64,000 bases of DNA from Carnobacterium pleistocenium FTR1 (GCF_000744285.1 NZ_JQLQ01000002.1:1240001-1304000), one strand, 5' to 3'. Positions 15,798-25,585 are shown, counted from the first letter of the stretch. A program made the numbers and translations. Notes: generated by a model not told the origin, from the letters alone.

Positions 15798-16772
15798 ATG
15801 AATGCAAAAATCATGGGTGCCGGAAGCTACATCCCGCAAAAAAAAGTTTCAAATGCTATGCTAGAAGAAATAATGGATACCAATGACGAATGGATCAGAA
15901 CTCGTACAGGGATAGAAAATCGTCACATTAGTGAAGGTGAGAACACTTCAATTCTTTGTGGCAAGGCTGCACTAGATATTCTTGAAAAAACAGGCGTTTC
16001 TGCTAAAGAAATTGATTTTATTATTGTAGCGACAATGACTCCTGATGGATCAAGTCCTACGACAGCTTGTTTAGTACAAGATTATATTGGAGCAAGACCT
16101 GTAATGGCTTTTGATGTAAATGCAGCATGTTCTGGTTTTGTCTATGCATTATCGATTGCTGAAAAATTGATTCAAAGCGGCGCTTATCAATATGGATTAG
16201 TTCTTGGCGGAGAAGTCATGTCGAAAGTCATTGATTGGCAAGATCGCAGTACAGCGGTTTTGTTCGGTGATGGCGCTGGCGGAGTTTTGCTGGGAGCGAC
16301 AGAAACAGAGGGCAGCTTTTTAGGAGAAGATATTCATTCTGACGGAAGCCGTGGAGATGCCCTTACAGTTGGAAGACACGCAGTTTCAAATTTCCAACTG
16401 GAGGAAGCTCGCAAAACGGATTTTCTTCAAATGGAAGGAAGAGCAATATTTGATTTTGCTCTCCGCAGTGTACCTGAAAGTATTCGAACAGTCATTGAGA
16501 CATCAAGCAGCAGTATTGAACAAATTGATTGTATCATTGCTCATCAAGCGAATTACCGTATTCTAAAAGGTATTGCAAAAAAACTGAAAATTCCAGTTGA
16601 AAAATTTGCAACCAATATTGCTGAATATGGAAACACTTCAGCTGCCAGCATTCCAATTTTGTTAGATGAACTTTTAACAAATGGTGAGTTAGTTATTGGC
16701 AGCAAGAAAAAAGTTATTCTGACCGGATTTGGTGGAGGACTCACATGGGGATCTATCCTTATCCAACTTTAA
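15798..16772 (+). CDS. fabH: Beta-ketoacyl-ACP synthase III
   Basis: FabH starts fatty-acid synthesis by condensing a short acyl-CoA with malonyl-ACP. The 324 residues carry the catalytic triad: Cys in DVNAACSGFVYAL (about 112), His in IIAHQANYRI (about 250) and Asn in EYGNTSAASIP (about 280). The C-terminus GFGGGLTWGS is typical. I chose ATG 15798; a TTG nine bases upstream is too close to the ribosome binding site. It follows fabT by 17 bases. Confidence 0.96.
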   Translation: MNAKIMGAGSYIPQKKVSNAMLEEIMDTNDEWIRTRTGIENRHISEGENTSILCGKAALDILEKTGVSAKEIDFIIVATMTPDGSSPTTACLVQDYIGARPVMAFDVNAACSGFVYALSIAEKLIQSGAYQYGLVLGGEVMSKVIDWQDRSTAVLFGDGAGGVLLGATETEGSFLGEDIHSDGSRGDALTVGRHAVSNFQLEEARKTDFLQMEGRAIFDFALRSVPESIRTVIETSSSSIEQIDCIIAHQANYRILKGIAKKLKIPVEKFATNIAEYGNTSAASIPILLDELLTNGELVIGSKKKVILTGFGGGLTWGSILIQL

Positions 16773-16856
16773 ATAAGGTACAACGGCTTGCTTAAGCTTA
16801 AAAAAAATAAGCAAAATAAGAAACAAAAAAAACAACTATAATGGAGGAAATATAAA

Positions 16857-17087
16857 ATGACATTCGAAAAAATACAAGCAATCATCATGGACCAATTAGA
16901 CAAAGAGGAAGAAGAAGTGAAATTAGAAACAAATTTCCGCGAAGACTTAGAAGCTGACAGCTTAGACTTATTCCAAATCATCAATGATATCGAAGATGAA
17001 TTTGATATTAAGATCGAATCTGAAGAAGGTTTGGTAACTGTTCAAAACATCGTAACTTTTGTTGAAGCTGAACTAGCGAAAAAATAA
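16857..17087 (+). CDS. acpP: Acyl carrier protein
   Basis: ACP carries growing acyl chains on a 4'-phosphopantetheine arm. The 76-residue acidic protein has the modification site EADSLDLFQ with Ser at about residue 38. The start ATG follows ATGGAGGAAA. It lies between fabH and fabK, as in streptococci and enterococci. Confidence 0.95.
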   Translation: MTFEKIQAIIMDQLDKEEEEVKLETNFREDLEADSLDLFQIINDIEDEFDIKIESEEGLVTVQNIVTFVEAELAKK

Positions 17088-17113
17088 ATACTCAAAAGAA
17101 AGCAGGTACCTGC

Positions 17114-18073
17114 ATGCAGTCTGAACTGATTAAAAAACTTGGAATCAAATATCCAATTATACAAGGCGCAATGTCTTGGGTTGCTAATCCTAGTTTAGTG
17201 AGTGCCGTTTCAAATGCTGGCGGGCTAGGAATACTAGCTTGTGGATATGCTTCGGCTGAAACTGTACGTGACCTAATTAAAGAAACAAAGAGCTTAACAG
17301 ATAAACCTTTTGGAATCAATGTTCTACTAACTTCTCCTTACGTTGATGACGTTGTAAAAGTTGTCTGTGAAGAAAAAGTAAGAGTAGTGACTACCGGTGC
17401 AGGAAACCCAGGAAAATACATGAGTCAATTTAAAAGCGTTGGTACAGTCGTTATTCCAGTTGTTGCTTCAGTAGCATTAGCTAGAAGAATGGAAAATGAA
17501 GGTGCAGATGCGATTATATGTGAAGGTATGGAAGCTGGCGGACACATTGGGAAAACCACAACGATCAACTTAGTACCGCAAGTCGTTGATGCTGTTTCAG
17601 TACCTGTCATTGCAGCAGGGGGTATTGCTGATGGACGTGGGGTTGCAGCTGCTTTTATGTTAGGCGCTTCAGCTGTTCAATTAGGTACCCGTTTTGTTGT
17701 TGCTTATGAAAGTACGGTACATCAAAATTTTAAAGACGCTATTTTGAAAGCAAAAGATATCGATACTGTGATTACCGGTCAAATTACTGGTCATCCAGTA
17801 CGAGTACTTCGTAACAAATTAACACGTAAATATTTAAAAGTTGAAAAAGACATTACAAGTGATGAAAAACCAGATTTTAGTCGCTTAGAAGAACTTGGTA
17901 AAGGTGCTTTAAGGCGTGCTGTCGTTGATGGAGATAAAGAAACTGGATCATTTATGTCTGGCCAAAGTGCTGGGTTAGTTTTTAAAGAACAAAGTTGTCA
18001 TGACATCATCCAAGAATTAATGCATGAATATCAAGAAGTAATAAAAGAACAAGCCAACCTTATCTTAAATTAA
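17114..18073 (+). CDS. fabK: Enoyl-ACP reductase II (FMN-dependent)
   Basis: FabK reduces trans-2-enoyl-ACP with NAD(P)H and FMN in the last step of each elongation cycle. The 319 residues have the nitronate monooxygenase-like TIM barrel: YPIIQGAMSWVANPSLVSAV near the N-terminus, SNAGGLGILACG (about 34), GMEAGGHIG (about 138), AGGIADGRGVAAA (about 172) and GASAVQLGTRFV (about 190). This type is insensitive to triclosan in relatives. Its ribosome binding site AAGCAGG lies inside two overlapping palindromes around the start codon. A terminator-like hairpin follows. Confidence 0.95.
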   Translation: MQSELIKKLGIKYPIIQGAMSWVANPSLVSAVSNAGGLGILACGYASAETVRDLIKETKSLTDKPFGINVLLTSPYVDDVVKVVCEEKVRVVTTGAGNPGKYMSQFKSVGTVVIPVVASVALARRMENEGADAIICEGMEAGGHIGKTTTINLVPQVVDAVSVPVIAAGGIADGRGVAAAFMLGASAVQLGTRFVVAYESTVHQNFKDAILKAKDIDTVITGQITGHPVRVLRNKLTRKYLKVEKDITSDEKPDFSRLEELGKGALRRAVVDGDKETGSFMSGQSAGLVFKEQSCHDIIQELMHEYQEVIKEQANLILN

Positions 18074-18085
18074 GGTGAGCTTATG

Positions 18086-18145
18086 AAAAAACTAGAAAGC
18101 TAAAAAGAAGTTCTTTTTGCTTCAAATAGTTTTCTAGTTTTTTTT
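18086..18145 (+). terminator. Internal terminator-like hairpin between fabK and fabD
   Basis: AAAACTAGAAA and TTTTCTAGTTT form an 11-bp stem around a roughly 30-base loop, followed by eight T. It would divide the cluster into fabT-fabH-acpP-fabK and fabD-accA units. A tiny reading frame (ATG to TAA, six codons) lies at its start. A weak -10 (TATAAA near 18168) follows. Confidence 0.65.
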
Positions 18146-18225
18146 ATTATTTCTTTTATTGATTTGTATAAAAAGGGATGATTTTTTTTATAGACAAATT
18201 ACCGTATAAAGGAGACAAAATCCTT

Positions 18226-19170
18226 ATGAAAATTGCTTTTGTATATAGTGGTCAAGGAGCTCAATATGTTGGTATGGGTCAAGAACTGTATGAAAACTAC
18301 AGTGTGGTCCGAGATGTTTTTGATCAAGCCAGTGAATGTTTAGATTTGGATATAGCAAAATTATGTTTTGAAGAAAATGATTTGTTGCATCAAACAACTT
18401 ACACTCAACCGGCGATTCTAACTACTAGTCTAGCTATTGATGCATTATTAAAAGAAAACGGGATCGAGCCAGCCATTGTAGCTGGTTTGAGTCTAGGAGA
18501 ATATAGTGCTTTTGTTAAAGCCAATGTTCTTTCTTTTGCCGATGCTGTAAAATTGGTGAAAAAAAGAGGCCAATACATGACCGATGCTGTTCCCTTAGGT
18601 AAAGGTGCTATGAGTGCTATTATGGGGCTCGACCGCCAAACAGTTAAAGATGCGTGTGCTGAAGCCAGCGAGTTGGGAATCGTTTCGCCAGCTAATTACA
18701 ATATGCCTGGCCAAATCGCCATTGGCGGTATTAAAGCAGCTGTTGAAAAAGCCGGTGAACTGTTGCTTGAAAGAGGCGCCAAACGTGTCGTACCTTTGCA
18801 AGTGAGTGGTCCTTTCCACACACAACTATTGGAACCAGCTTCGATCCAGTTAGAAAAAGCTGTTGCAACCGTTCCAATGAATGAACCGACTCTTCCTATT
18901 GTTAGCAATACGATTGCTGAAGTTTTTGAAGACAAAGAGCAAATTAAAGAGATGATGGTCAAACAAGTGATGTCTCCTGTGTATTGGGAAGATAGTGTAC
19001 AAACCATGATTGCTTTAGGAGTCGATACATTCATTGAAGTTGGACCGGGAAAAGTATTAAGCAGTTTCATTAAAAAAATTGATAAAACCGTGACCATATT
19101 GAATGTTGAAAATGAAAAAACGCTAGCGAAAACACTAGCGAAACTGGCTGAACTAAATACATTAGCCTAG
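18226..19170 (+). CDS. fabD: Malonyl-CoA:ACP transacylase
   Basis: FabD moves malonyl groups from CoA to ACP. The 314 residues show the N-terminal VYSGQGAQYVGMG, the nucleophile elbow AGLSLGEYSAF with Ser at about 91, and the catalytic His in SGPFHT at about 200. ATG 18226 is chosen because AAAGGAGAC precedes it; an in-frame ATG at 18178 lacks a ribosome binding site. It leads the second half of the cluster. Confidence 0.95.
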   Translation: MKIAFVYSGQGAQYVGMGQELYENYSVVRDVFDQASECLDLDIAKLCFEENDLLHQTTYTQPAILTTSLAIDALLKENGIEPAIVAGLSLGEYSAFVKANVLSFADAVKLVKKRGQYMTDAVPLGKGAMSAIMGLDRQTVKDACAEASELGIVSPANYNMPGQIAIGGIKAAVEKAGELLLERGAKRVVPLQVSGPFHTQLLEPASIQLEKAVATVPMNEPTLPIVSNTIAEVFEDKEQIKEMMVKQVMSPVYWEDSVQTMIALGVDTFIEVGPGKVLSSFIKKIDKTVTILNVENEKTLAKTLAKLAELNTLA

Positions 19171-19191
19171 TACATTAAAAGGAATGAGTCC

Positions 19192-19929
19192 ATGACTTTA
19201 AAAAATCAAACAGTTATTGTTACAGGCAGCTCAAGAGGCATTGGAAAAGCAGTTGCTGTCGAATTTGCTAAAGCGGGTGCGAACGTTGTCTTAAATGGAA
19301 GAAAACCAATTTCTGAAGAGCTTATTTCTGAAATAGAAAGTTATGGTGTAAAAACGCACACTATTTTAGGAGATGTCAGTGATTTTGATTTTGCCAAACA
19401 ATTGATTGATGAAACAAAAGCATTTTTTGGAAGCGTCGATATTTTAGTTAATAATGCCGGTGTGACCCATGATATGCTTTTAATGCGGATGTCAGAAGAA
19501 GATTTTGACCAAACGATTTCAATCAATTTAAAGGGAACCTTTAATACGATTCGTCACGCATCAAAAGTTATGCTTAAACAAAAAAGTGGTACAATCATCA
19601 ATATGGCTAGTGTAGTTGGCCTTGTAGGAAACGTTGGACAAGCAAACTATGCTGCAAGTAAAGCTGGTGTTGTCGGGTTAACAAAATCCGCAGCGCGAGA
19701 ATTATCTGCTAGAGGCATCACTGTTAATGCCATTGCTCCTGGTTTTATTGATACAGAAATGACAGAAGTATTGTCTGACAAGATGAAAGAACAAGCTATT
19801 AGTCAAATTCCATTGAAACACTTAGGTAATGTAGAAGATGTTGCACGAGCAGCTATCTTTCTAAGCGAGAATAAGTACATTACTGGACAAGTCATCAATG
19901 TAGACGGCGGAATGGTTATGAATGGTTAA
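19192..19929 (+). CDS. fabG: 3-oxoacyl-ACP reductase
   Basis: FabG reduces beta-ketoacyl-ACP with NADPH. It is a classical short-chain dehydrogenase of 245 residues: cofactor loop TGSSRGIGKA at about 12, NNAGVTHD at about 87, the catalytic Ser in NMASVVG, and Y-A-A-S-K at about 151-155. The start ATG follows AAAGGAATGAG. It lies between fabD and fabF. Confidence 0.95.
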   Translation: MTLKNQTVIVTGSSRGIGKAVAVEFAKAGANVVLNGRKPISEELISEIESYGVKTHTILGDVSDFDFAKQLIDETKAFFGSVDILVNNAGVTHDMLLMRMSEEDFDQTISINLKGTFNTIRHASKVMLKQKSGTIINMASVVGLVGNVGQANYAASKAGVVGLTKSAARELSARGITVNAIAPGFIDTEMTEVLSDKMKEQAISQIPLKHLGNVEDVARAAIFLSENKYITGQVINVDGGMVMNG

Positions 19930-19947
19930 TAAGGAGGAAAAATAATT

Positions 19948-21189
19948 ATGAATAATCGTGTAGTAATTACTGGAATGGGTGCTGTTACACCTTTAGGAAA
20001 CACAGTAGATGAATTTTGGGATGGACTTAAAGCTGGGAAAAACGGCATTGCTCCTATCACAAAATTTGATGCATCAGAAACAGGTATTACAGTTGCAGGT
20101 GAATTGAAAGATTTTGATGCAACAAAGTATATGCAACGTAAAATTTCAAAAAGAATGGATGAATTTTCTAGATATGGTGTAGCTGCAGCTGTTCAAGCAT
20201 TTGAAGAGAGCGGTATTGATCGCGAAAAAACAGACATGAATCGTTTTGGGGTTATTGTTGGTTCGGGTATTGGCGGTTTGAACGCTATGCAAGACCAAAT
20301 TATTAAAATGAATACAAAAGGACCACAACGTGTTGCACCTTTCTTTGTTCCTATGGCAATTGGAAATATGGCCGCTGGAAATATTTCGATTGCAATAGGC
20401 ACGAAAGGAATCAATACTTCTATTGTAACGGCTTGTGCTTCTGGAAATAATTCTATTGGTGAAGCTTACCGCAATATCAAACACGGTTACTCAGATGTTA
20501 TTCTAGCAGGGGGATCAGAAGGAACAATCAATGAAATCGGTATTTCTGGTTTTGCTGCCTTAACTGCTCTATCAACAAGTACCGATCCAGATCGTGCTTC
20601 GATTCCTTTTGATAAAGAACGTAATGGATTTGTAATGGGTGAAGGTGCTGGCGTATTGATGATGGAAAGTTTGGATCATGCATTAGATCGTAATGCAACA
20701 ATTTATGCTGAAATCGTAGGATATGGTTCAACTGGAGACGGGTACCATATGACTTCTCCAACACCAGACGGAAGCGGAGCTGGACGTGCGATGCAAGATG
20801 CAATGGCTGAAGCCGGTATTACACCAGCGGATGTTGGTTACATCAATGCCCACGGAACAAGTACAGGGGCTAACGATTCAGCCGAAACAATGGCGATCAA
20901 ATATGCTTTTGGCGAAGAAGCAAAAAATGTTGCCATTTCAAGTACAAAGAGTATGACCGGCCACTTATTAGGTGCTGCAGGAGCTATTGAAGCTGTAGCT
21001 TGTATAAAAGCTCTTCAAGAAGGTTTTTTACCACCAACAATCGGACTTCAAGTACCTGATGAAGCTTGCGATTTAGATTACATTCCTAACGTTGGACGCA
21101 AAGCAGATATTCAATACACATTAAACAATTCTTTAGGCTTTGGCGGACACAACGCTGTAACCTGCTTTAAGAAATGGGAGGGGCAGTAA
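19948..21189 (+). CDS. fabF: Beta-ketoacyl-ACP synthase II
   Basis: FabF performs the elongation condensations. The 413 residues include the nucleophile in VTACASGNNSIGEA (Cys at about 164), His in NAHGTSTGANDSAE (about 304) and His in KSMTGHLLGAAGA (about 340), plus the C-terminal NNSLGFGGHNA. The start follows AAGGAGGAAA. accB begins two bases after its stop, which indicates coupling. Confidence 0.96.
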   Translation: MNNRVVITGMGAVTPLGNTVDEFWDGLKAGKNGIAPITKFDASETGITVAGELKDFDATKYMQRKISKRMDEFSRYGVAAAVQAFEESGIDREKTDMNRFGVIVGSGIGGLNAMQDQIIKMNTKGPQRVAPFFVPMAIGNMAAGNISIAIGTKGINTSIVTACASGNNSIGEAYRNIKHGYSDVILAGGSEGTINEIGISGFAALTALSTSTDPDRASIPFDKERNGFVMGEGAGVLMMESLDHALDRNATIYAEIVGYGSTGDGYHMTSPTPDGSGAGRAMQDAMAEAGITPADVGYINAHGTSTGANDSAETMAIKYAFGEEAKNVAISSTKSMTGHLLGAAGAIEAVACIKALQEGFLPPTIGLQVPDEACDLDYIPNVGRKADIQYTLNNSLGFGGHNAVTCFKKWEGQ

Positions 21190-21191
21190 GC

Positions 21192-21680
21192 ATGGATTTT
21201 GATCAAGTTAAGGAAATTCTCGAATTAGTTGATAAATCAGAATTAACTGAATTTGATTTGCAAATGGATAATGTAACATTACGTATGAGTAAAAATACGT
21301 CTACTCATCCATTAAGCAATCAAACGGTTCTTACTGATCAAGAAACACGATTTAATGACCCAGTACGCAAGAGAAATATCCAACACACTTCTCCTATTTT
21401 TGAAGAATCGCCTATTTCAGCACCCCTTGCTGAAATAGTTGCCGAGGGAGAAATGATTTATTCTCCTATCGTAGGTATCGTTTATACGGCACCGTCACCA
21501 GATCAGCCTGCTTTTAAAAAAGTCGGCGATAAGGTAACGATAGGTGAGACCCTTTGCATTATTGAAGCAATGAAATTAATGAACGAAATCAAAAGCGAAG
21601 TAGATGGAACAATTACTGAGATACTAATAGAAGATGAACAAGTTGTTGAATTCAATCAACCATTGTTCAGAATTGCCTAG
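21192..21680 (+). CDS. accB: Acetyl-CoA carboxylase biotin carboxyl carrier protein
   Basis: AccB carries biotin between the carboxylase and transferase halves of acetyl-CoA carboxylase. The 162-residue protein has a short N-terminal helix region, a variable linker (about 35-85) and a C-terminal biotinyl domain with the lysine motif EAMKLMNEIKSE. ATG 21192 follows GGGAGGGGC, which lies inside the end of fabF; longer in-frame starts upstream are not needed. Confidence 0.94.
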   Translation: MDFDQVKEILELVDKSELTEFDLQMDNVTLRMSKNTSTHPLSNQTVLTDQETRFNDPVRKRNIQHTSPIFEESPISAPLAEIVAEGEMIYSPIVGIVYTAPSPDQPAFKKVGDKVTIGETLCIIEAMKLMNEIKSEVDGTITEILIEDEQVVEFNQPLFRIA

Positions 21681-21693
21681 GAGGAAAATACTA

Positions 21694-22125
21694 ATGACAA
21701 CCATGAATATTAAAGAAATCCAAGATTTGATCCCGAATCGTTACCCAATTTATTTTATTGACCGTGTGGATGAAATGATTCCCGGAGAACATGTTTTAGC
21801 TCTTAAAAATGTGACCATCAATGAAGAAATCTTTCAAGGCCATTTTCCCGGAGAACCTGTATTGCCAGGTGTCTATATTTTAGAAGCTCTTGCTCAAGCA
21901 GGATCGATTCCATTATTGACCTTAGACCGCTTCAAAGGTCAAACGGCTTACTTAGGTGGAATGAATAAAGTTAAATTCCGTAAAAAAGTTGTTCCTGGTG
22001 ATCAATTGATGTTACAAGTCGACATTATTAAATTAAAAGAATACGCTGGTATCGGAAAAGCTGTAGCATACGTAGATGGCAAAAAAGTTTGCGAAGCTGA
22101 ATTAACGTTCATTATTGGAAGATAA
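21694..22125 (+). CDS. fabZ: 3-hydroxyacyl-ACP dehydratase
   Basis: FabZ dehydrates beta-hydroxyacyl-ACP. The 143 residues have the hot-dog fold motif RYPIYFIDRV near residue 16 and the catalytic stretch GHFPGEPVLPGVYILEALAQ at about 51-70 with His and Glu. ATG 21694 is chosen after GAGGAAA at 21680; earlier in-frame codons overlap accB. In some relatives a FabN-type isomerase/dehydratase has the same motif, and sequence alone does not exclude isomerase activity. Confidence 0.93.
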   Translation: MTTMNIKEIQDLIPNRYPIYFIDRVDEMIPGEHVLALKNVTINEEIFQGHFPGEPVLPGVYILEALAQAGSIPLLTLDRFKGQTAYLGGMNKVKFRKKVVPGDQLMLQVDIIKLKEYAGIGKAVAYVDGKKVCEAELTFIIGR

Positions 22126-22129
22126 GCCT

Positions 22130-23497
22130 ATGTTTAAAAAAATATTGATCGCCAATCGAGGAGAAATCGCTGTTCGCATTATTCGCGCTTGTCGCGAAAT
22201 GGGAATTCAAACAGTTGCTGTTTATTCTGAAGCAGATCGAGATGCTTTGCACATGCAGTTAGCAGACGAAGCCATTTGTATTGGCCCGGCAAAAGCAGCT
22301 GATTCTTATTTGAATATGCAAAGTATTTTAAGTGCTGCTGTTGTGACAAACGCTCAAGCTATTCATCCAGGTTTTGGTTTCTTATCTGAAAACAGTACAT
22401 TTGCGACCATGTGTAAAGAAATGAACGTTACATTCATTGGGCCAGATGCAGAAACTATTGACCAACTGGGAAATAAAGCGAATGCGCGAGCTCTTATGAT
22501 TGAAGCGAACGTACCTGTTATTCCAGGAAGTGAAGGTTTTATTACCGATACTAATGAAGCTAAACAACTGGCAGATCGATTAGGTTACCCCGTAATGGTG
22601 AAAGCTGCTGCTGGTGGTGGCGGAAAAGGTATGCGAAAAGTGCTTAGAAGCGAAGAGTTAGTAACAGCTTTCAATAATGCCAAAAACGAAGCTAAAGCTG
22701 CTTTTGGCGATGATCAAATGTATATGGAAAAAATCATTGAACATGCACGTCATATTGAGGTACAATTACTAGGTGACCATTACGGAAATGTCATTCATCT
22801 GGGCGAACGCGATTGTTCTTTGCAACGCAACAATCAAAAGGTGATTGAAGAGTCACCTTCTGTTGCGATTAATGACGAACAACGAAAGAAGCTTGGAGAA
22901 ACGGCTGTACGTGCTGCAAAGTCAGTTGGTTACAAAAATGCTGGGACGATTGAATTTTTACTAGATCAAAACGGCGAGTTCTATTTCATGGAAATGAACA
23001 CGCGGATTCAAGTTGAACACCCGGTAACGGAAATGGCCACTGAGATCGATATTGTTAAAGAACAACTAATGATTGCAAGTGGAGCAGAATTATCGATCAA
23101 ACAAAGCGATGTCCGTTTGACTGGTCACACGATCGAATGTCGCATCAACGCTGAAAATCCTGCTTTTAATTTTGCGCCTTCACCTGGTACGATACAGTAC
23201 TTAATGATGCCTAGTGGTGGAAATGGATTGAGAGTCGATAGTGCAATGTTTGCTGGAGCAGATATTCCACCGTATTACGATGCGATGATTGCAAAAATCA
23301 TTACAAAAGGTGCAAATCGTACTGAAGCAATCGCTAAGATGCAACGGGCTTTAGGCGAAATGGTCATCGATGGGATTATCAGCAATCAATTTTTCCAAGA
23401 AGATCTATTAATGGATCAAAGATTTGTTAATGGAGAATATGATACAAGCTTTTTACAAGATGTCTTTCTGAAAGAATGGGAACCTCGTATTGAATAA
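22130..23497 (+). CDS. accC: Acetyl-CoA carboxylase, biotin carboxylase subunit
   Basis: AccC carboxylates the biotin on AccB using ATP and bicarbonate. The 455 residues show the ATP-grasp layout: [18 protein letters not shown] at the N-terminus, the glycine-rich loop [14 protein letters not shown] at about 159-172, [13 protein letters not shown] at about 229, and [18 protein letters not shown] at about 283. The start ATG lies four bases after the fabZ stop, so translation is probably coupled. Confidence 0.96.
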   Translation: MFKKILIANRGEIAVRIIRACREMGIQTVAVYSEADRDALHMQLADEAICIGPAKAADSYLNMQSILSAAVVTNAQAIHPGFGFLSENSTFATMCKEMNVTFIGPDAETIDQLGNKANARALMIEANVPVIPGSEGFITDTNEAKQLADRLGYPVMVKAAAGGGGKGMRKVLRSEELVTAFNNAKNEAKAAFGDDQMYMEKIIEHARHIEVQLLGDHYGNVIHLGERDCSLQRNNQKVIEESPSVAINDEQRKKLGETAVRAAKSVGYKNAGTIEFLLDQNGEFYFMEMNTRIQVEHPVTEMATEIDIVKEQLMIASGAELSIKQSDVRLTGHTIECRINAENPAFNFAPSPGTIQYLMMPSGGNGLRVDSAMFAGADIPPYYDAMIAKIITKGANRTEAIAKMQRALGEMVIDGIISNQFFQEDLLMDQRFVNGEYDTSFLQDVFLKEWEPRIE

Positions 23498-23559
23498 ACT
23501 TGTTTTGGAATAAAAAGAACAATCTCATTCAAAAAGCAGCAAATAAAAGAGGTGACAAT

Positions 23560-24408
23560 ATGCAGTTATTTAAAAAAAGAGCGTATATTCCAATTACTAA
23601 ACACACACAGATCGATGAAGAACAGGATGCCCCAATGGTACCGGATGGTATGTTTGCGCAATGTCCTAGTTGTAAAAAAGCTATTTATACAAAAGATTTA
23701 GGGACACAAAAGATTTGTCCAGAATGCGGGTATACTTTTAGGATCCGAGCTCAAAAACGGATCCAACTAACGCTCGATGATGGCAGTTTTGAAGAATGGA
23801 ATCAAGATATTCCATTCGAAAACCCTCTTAATTTTCCGGATTATGATAAAAAAATTAAAAAAGCTCAAATGAATACTGATCTTCATGAAGCTGTACTAAC
23901 CGGAAAAGGATCGATTGATGGATTGGAAACAGCTATTTGTGTGATGGATTCTCATTTCATAATGGGAAGTATGGGAAAAGTAGTTGGTGAAAAAATTACA
24001 AGAACATTTGAAAGAGCTACTGATGAAAAACTGCCGGTTGTTATCTTTACTGCCTCTGGTGGAGCCAGAATGCAAGAAAGTATCTTATCGTTGATGCAAA
24101 TGGCAAAAATAAGCGGAGCTGTTGCACGACATAGTGATGCTGGGCTTTTATATGTCACTGTATTAACCGATCCGACAACTGGTGGTGTAACGGCCAGTTT
24201 TGCTATGCAGGGAGATATTATTTTATCTGAACCTCAAGCTTTAGTTGGTTTTGCGGGAAGACGTGTTATTGAACAAACCATAAAAGAAGAACTGCCTGAT
24301 GATTTTCAGCTTGCAGAGTCGGTTTTAGAAAATGGCTTTATTGATAAAATCGTGTTAAGAAGAGACTTGAAAGAAACCTTGAGTCAAATTTTACGCATCC
24401 ATCAATAG
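23560..24408 (+). CDS. accD: Acetyl-CoA carboxylase, carboxyltransferase beta subunit
   Basis: AccD forms the carboxyltransferase with AccA. The 282 residues begin [12 protein letters not shown] and carry the zinc ribbon CPSCKKAIY / CPECGYTF (about 32-55), then the crotonase-like core with [18 protein letters not shown] and [16 protein letters not shown] 23560 is preferred because AGAGGTGAC sits just upstream; a TTG at 23500 is in frame but would add 20 residues not expected in the family. Confidence 0.94.
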   Translation: MQLFKKRAYIPITKHTQIDEEQDAPMVPDGMFAQCPSCKKAIYTKDLGTQKICPECGYTFRIRAQKRIQLTLDDGSFEEWNQDIPFENPLNFPDYDKKIKKAQMNTDLHEAVLTGKGSIDGLETAICVMDSHFIMGSMGKVVGEKITRTFERATDEKLPVVIFTASGGARMQESILSLMQMAKISGAVARHSDAGLLYVTVLTDPTTGGVTASFAMQGDIILSEPQALVGFAGRRVIEQTIKEELPDDFQLAESVLENGFIDKIVLRRDLKETLSQILRIHQ

Positions 24409-24447
24409 ATTTTTCTTGTACGTATTTTTATAAAGAAGGTGAACGAG

Positions 24448-25230
24448 TTGAAAGAAGCTATGGAAATCGTTGCTTTATCTAGAAAAACATCACGATTAAC
24501 CGCTTTAGAAATGATGGAATCCGTTTTTAGCGATTTTATTGAATTCCATGGCGATCGTTCTTTTCATGATGACAAAGCAATTGTAGGTGGAATAGCTACG
24601 TTAAATGGACAATCAGTGACTGTCATCGGGAACCAAAAAGGGCATGATATAAAAGAAAATATTTTGCGTAATTTTGGATCTCCTCATCCTGAAGGTTATC
24701 GAAAAGCATTGCGTTTAATGAAACAAGCCGAAAAATTTCATCGACCTGTCTTGACTTTCATTAATACTGCTGGAGCTTACTGTGGCGTTGAAGCCGAAGA
24801 ACGTGGGCAAGGAGAAGCTATTGCACGTAATTTAATCGAAATGAGTAAATTAAAAGTGCCTATCCTGTCTATTATTATTGGTGAAGGTGGTAGTGGCGGA
24901 GCTTTAGCTTTAGCTATGGGGAATCAAGTATGGATGATGGAACATACGATGTATTCCGTTCTTTCTCCTGAAGGTTTTTCTTCTATATTATGGAAAAATT
25001 CATCCAGATCGAAAGAAGCAGCTGAGTTGATGAAATTGACTGCTCAAGATTTATTAGGTCTTGATGTGATTGACTTTATTTTACCGGAAACCAATAAAAA
25101 AGGCTTATTGTCTCATGAGCATATTATTAAAAATATGCGAAAGAATATTGGTCTGGCTTTGAAAGAACTTTCTGCAAAAACACCAGAACAACTCGTTGAA
25201 GAACGCTACCAACGGTTTAGAAAATATTGA
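24448..25230 (+). CDS. accA: Acetyl-CoA carboxylase, carboxyltransferase alpha subunit
   Basis: AccA completes acetyl-CoA carboxylase. The 260 residues include [14 protein letters not shown] near 16, [20 protein letters not shown] near 76 and [20 protein letters not shown], then [13 protein letters not shown] take TTG 24448 as start because AAGAAGGTGA precedes it at six bases; GTG 24439 overlaps that site. It is the last gene of the cluster, followed by a strong terminator. Confidence 0.93.
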   Translation: MKEAMEIVALSRKTSRLTALEMMESVFSDFIEFHGDRSFHDDKAIVGGIATLNGQSVTVIGNQKGHDIKENILRNFGSPHPEGYRKALRLMKQAEKFHRPVLTFINTAGAYCGVEAEERGQGEAIARNLIEMSKLKVPILSIIIGEGGSGGALALAMGNQVWMMEHTMYSVLSPEGFSSILWKNSSRSKEAAELMKLTAQDLLGLDVIDFILPETNKKGLLSHEHIIKNMRKNIGLALKELSAKTPEQLVEERYQRFRKY

Positions 25231-25244
25231 TTTTTATTTGCTAA

Positions 25245-25287
25245 TAAAAGGATAGAAAAGCAGATTGCCTGCTTTTCTATCCTTTTT
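25245..25287 (+). terminator. fab/acc operon terminator
   Basis: AAAAGGATAGAAAAGCAG pairs with CTGCTTTTCTATCCTTTT. The T tail runs directly into the repeat copy that begins at 25288. Confidence 0.92.
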
Positions 25288-25585
25288 GGTTCTACGTCAA
25301 ATTATGTGGACGAGTTTTACCAAAAGTGAGTATAGAACAACTTGTGTTTAATATTTCAAAAAAATTCTTATGGAATAGACGGGTTAGCTTGTAAGCCATG
25401 AGGGCCACATGAAGCCTGAAAAACATGGTCTTAAGGCTTTCAAGCCTCAACAGGCCATAATTGCTGAAGCGTTGACGCCCTGTTAGTCGCAGTGAATCTA
25501 GCACACGGCTACAAGCAACCCTATTCCGCCAGAATTTTTGGGTGAGTGATTTCATTCATTTATCTACACAAAAAATTATACAGCC
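25288..25585 (+). repeat. MITE-like repeat, copy 3 (longest, 298 bp)
   Basis: It begins GGTTCTACGTCAAATTATG and ends TTATACAGCC. The two arms pair almost perfectly: GGAATAGACGGGTTAGCTTG near 25375 with CAAGCAACCCTATTCC near 25515. Inner hairpins are AAGCCTGAAA-type and a GGGCGTCAACG-like variant. It starts in the T tail of the accA terminator; flanks TCCTTTTT and GTTTTTTT match only in part. 25586-25786 holds nothing else I recognise. Confidence 0.82.

Noticed and set aside
16351-16566. Forward frame of 71 codons inside fabH
   Set aside because: Shadow of fabH in another frame, with no ribosome binding site. Many similar frames, such as 18696-19097 and 49640-50005, were discarded for the same reason.
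18178-18225. ATG 18178 as the fabD start
   Set aside because: It gives 16 extra residues before the family N-terminus and lacks a ribosome binding site; AAAGGAGAC precedes ATG 18226.
25292-25555. Reverse-strand reading frame of 87 codons
   Set aside because: It lies wholly inside repeat copy 3 and follows the palindromic sequence; no ribosome binding site and no family resemblance. The same applies to 12263-12472 in copy 6.
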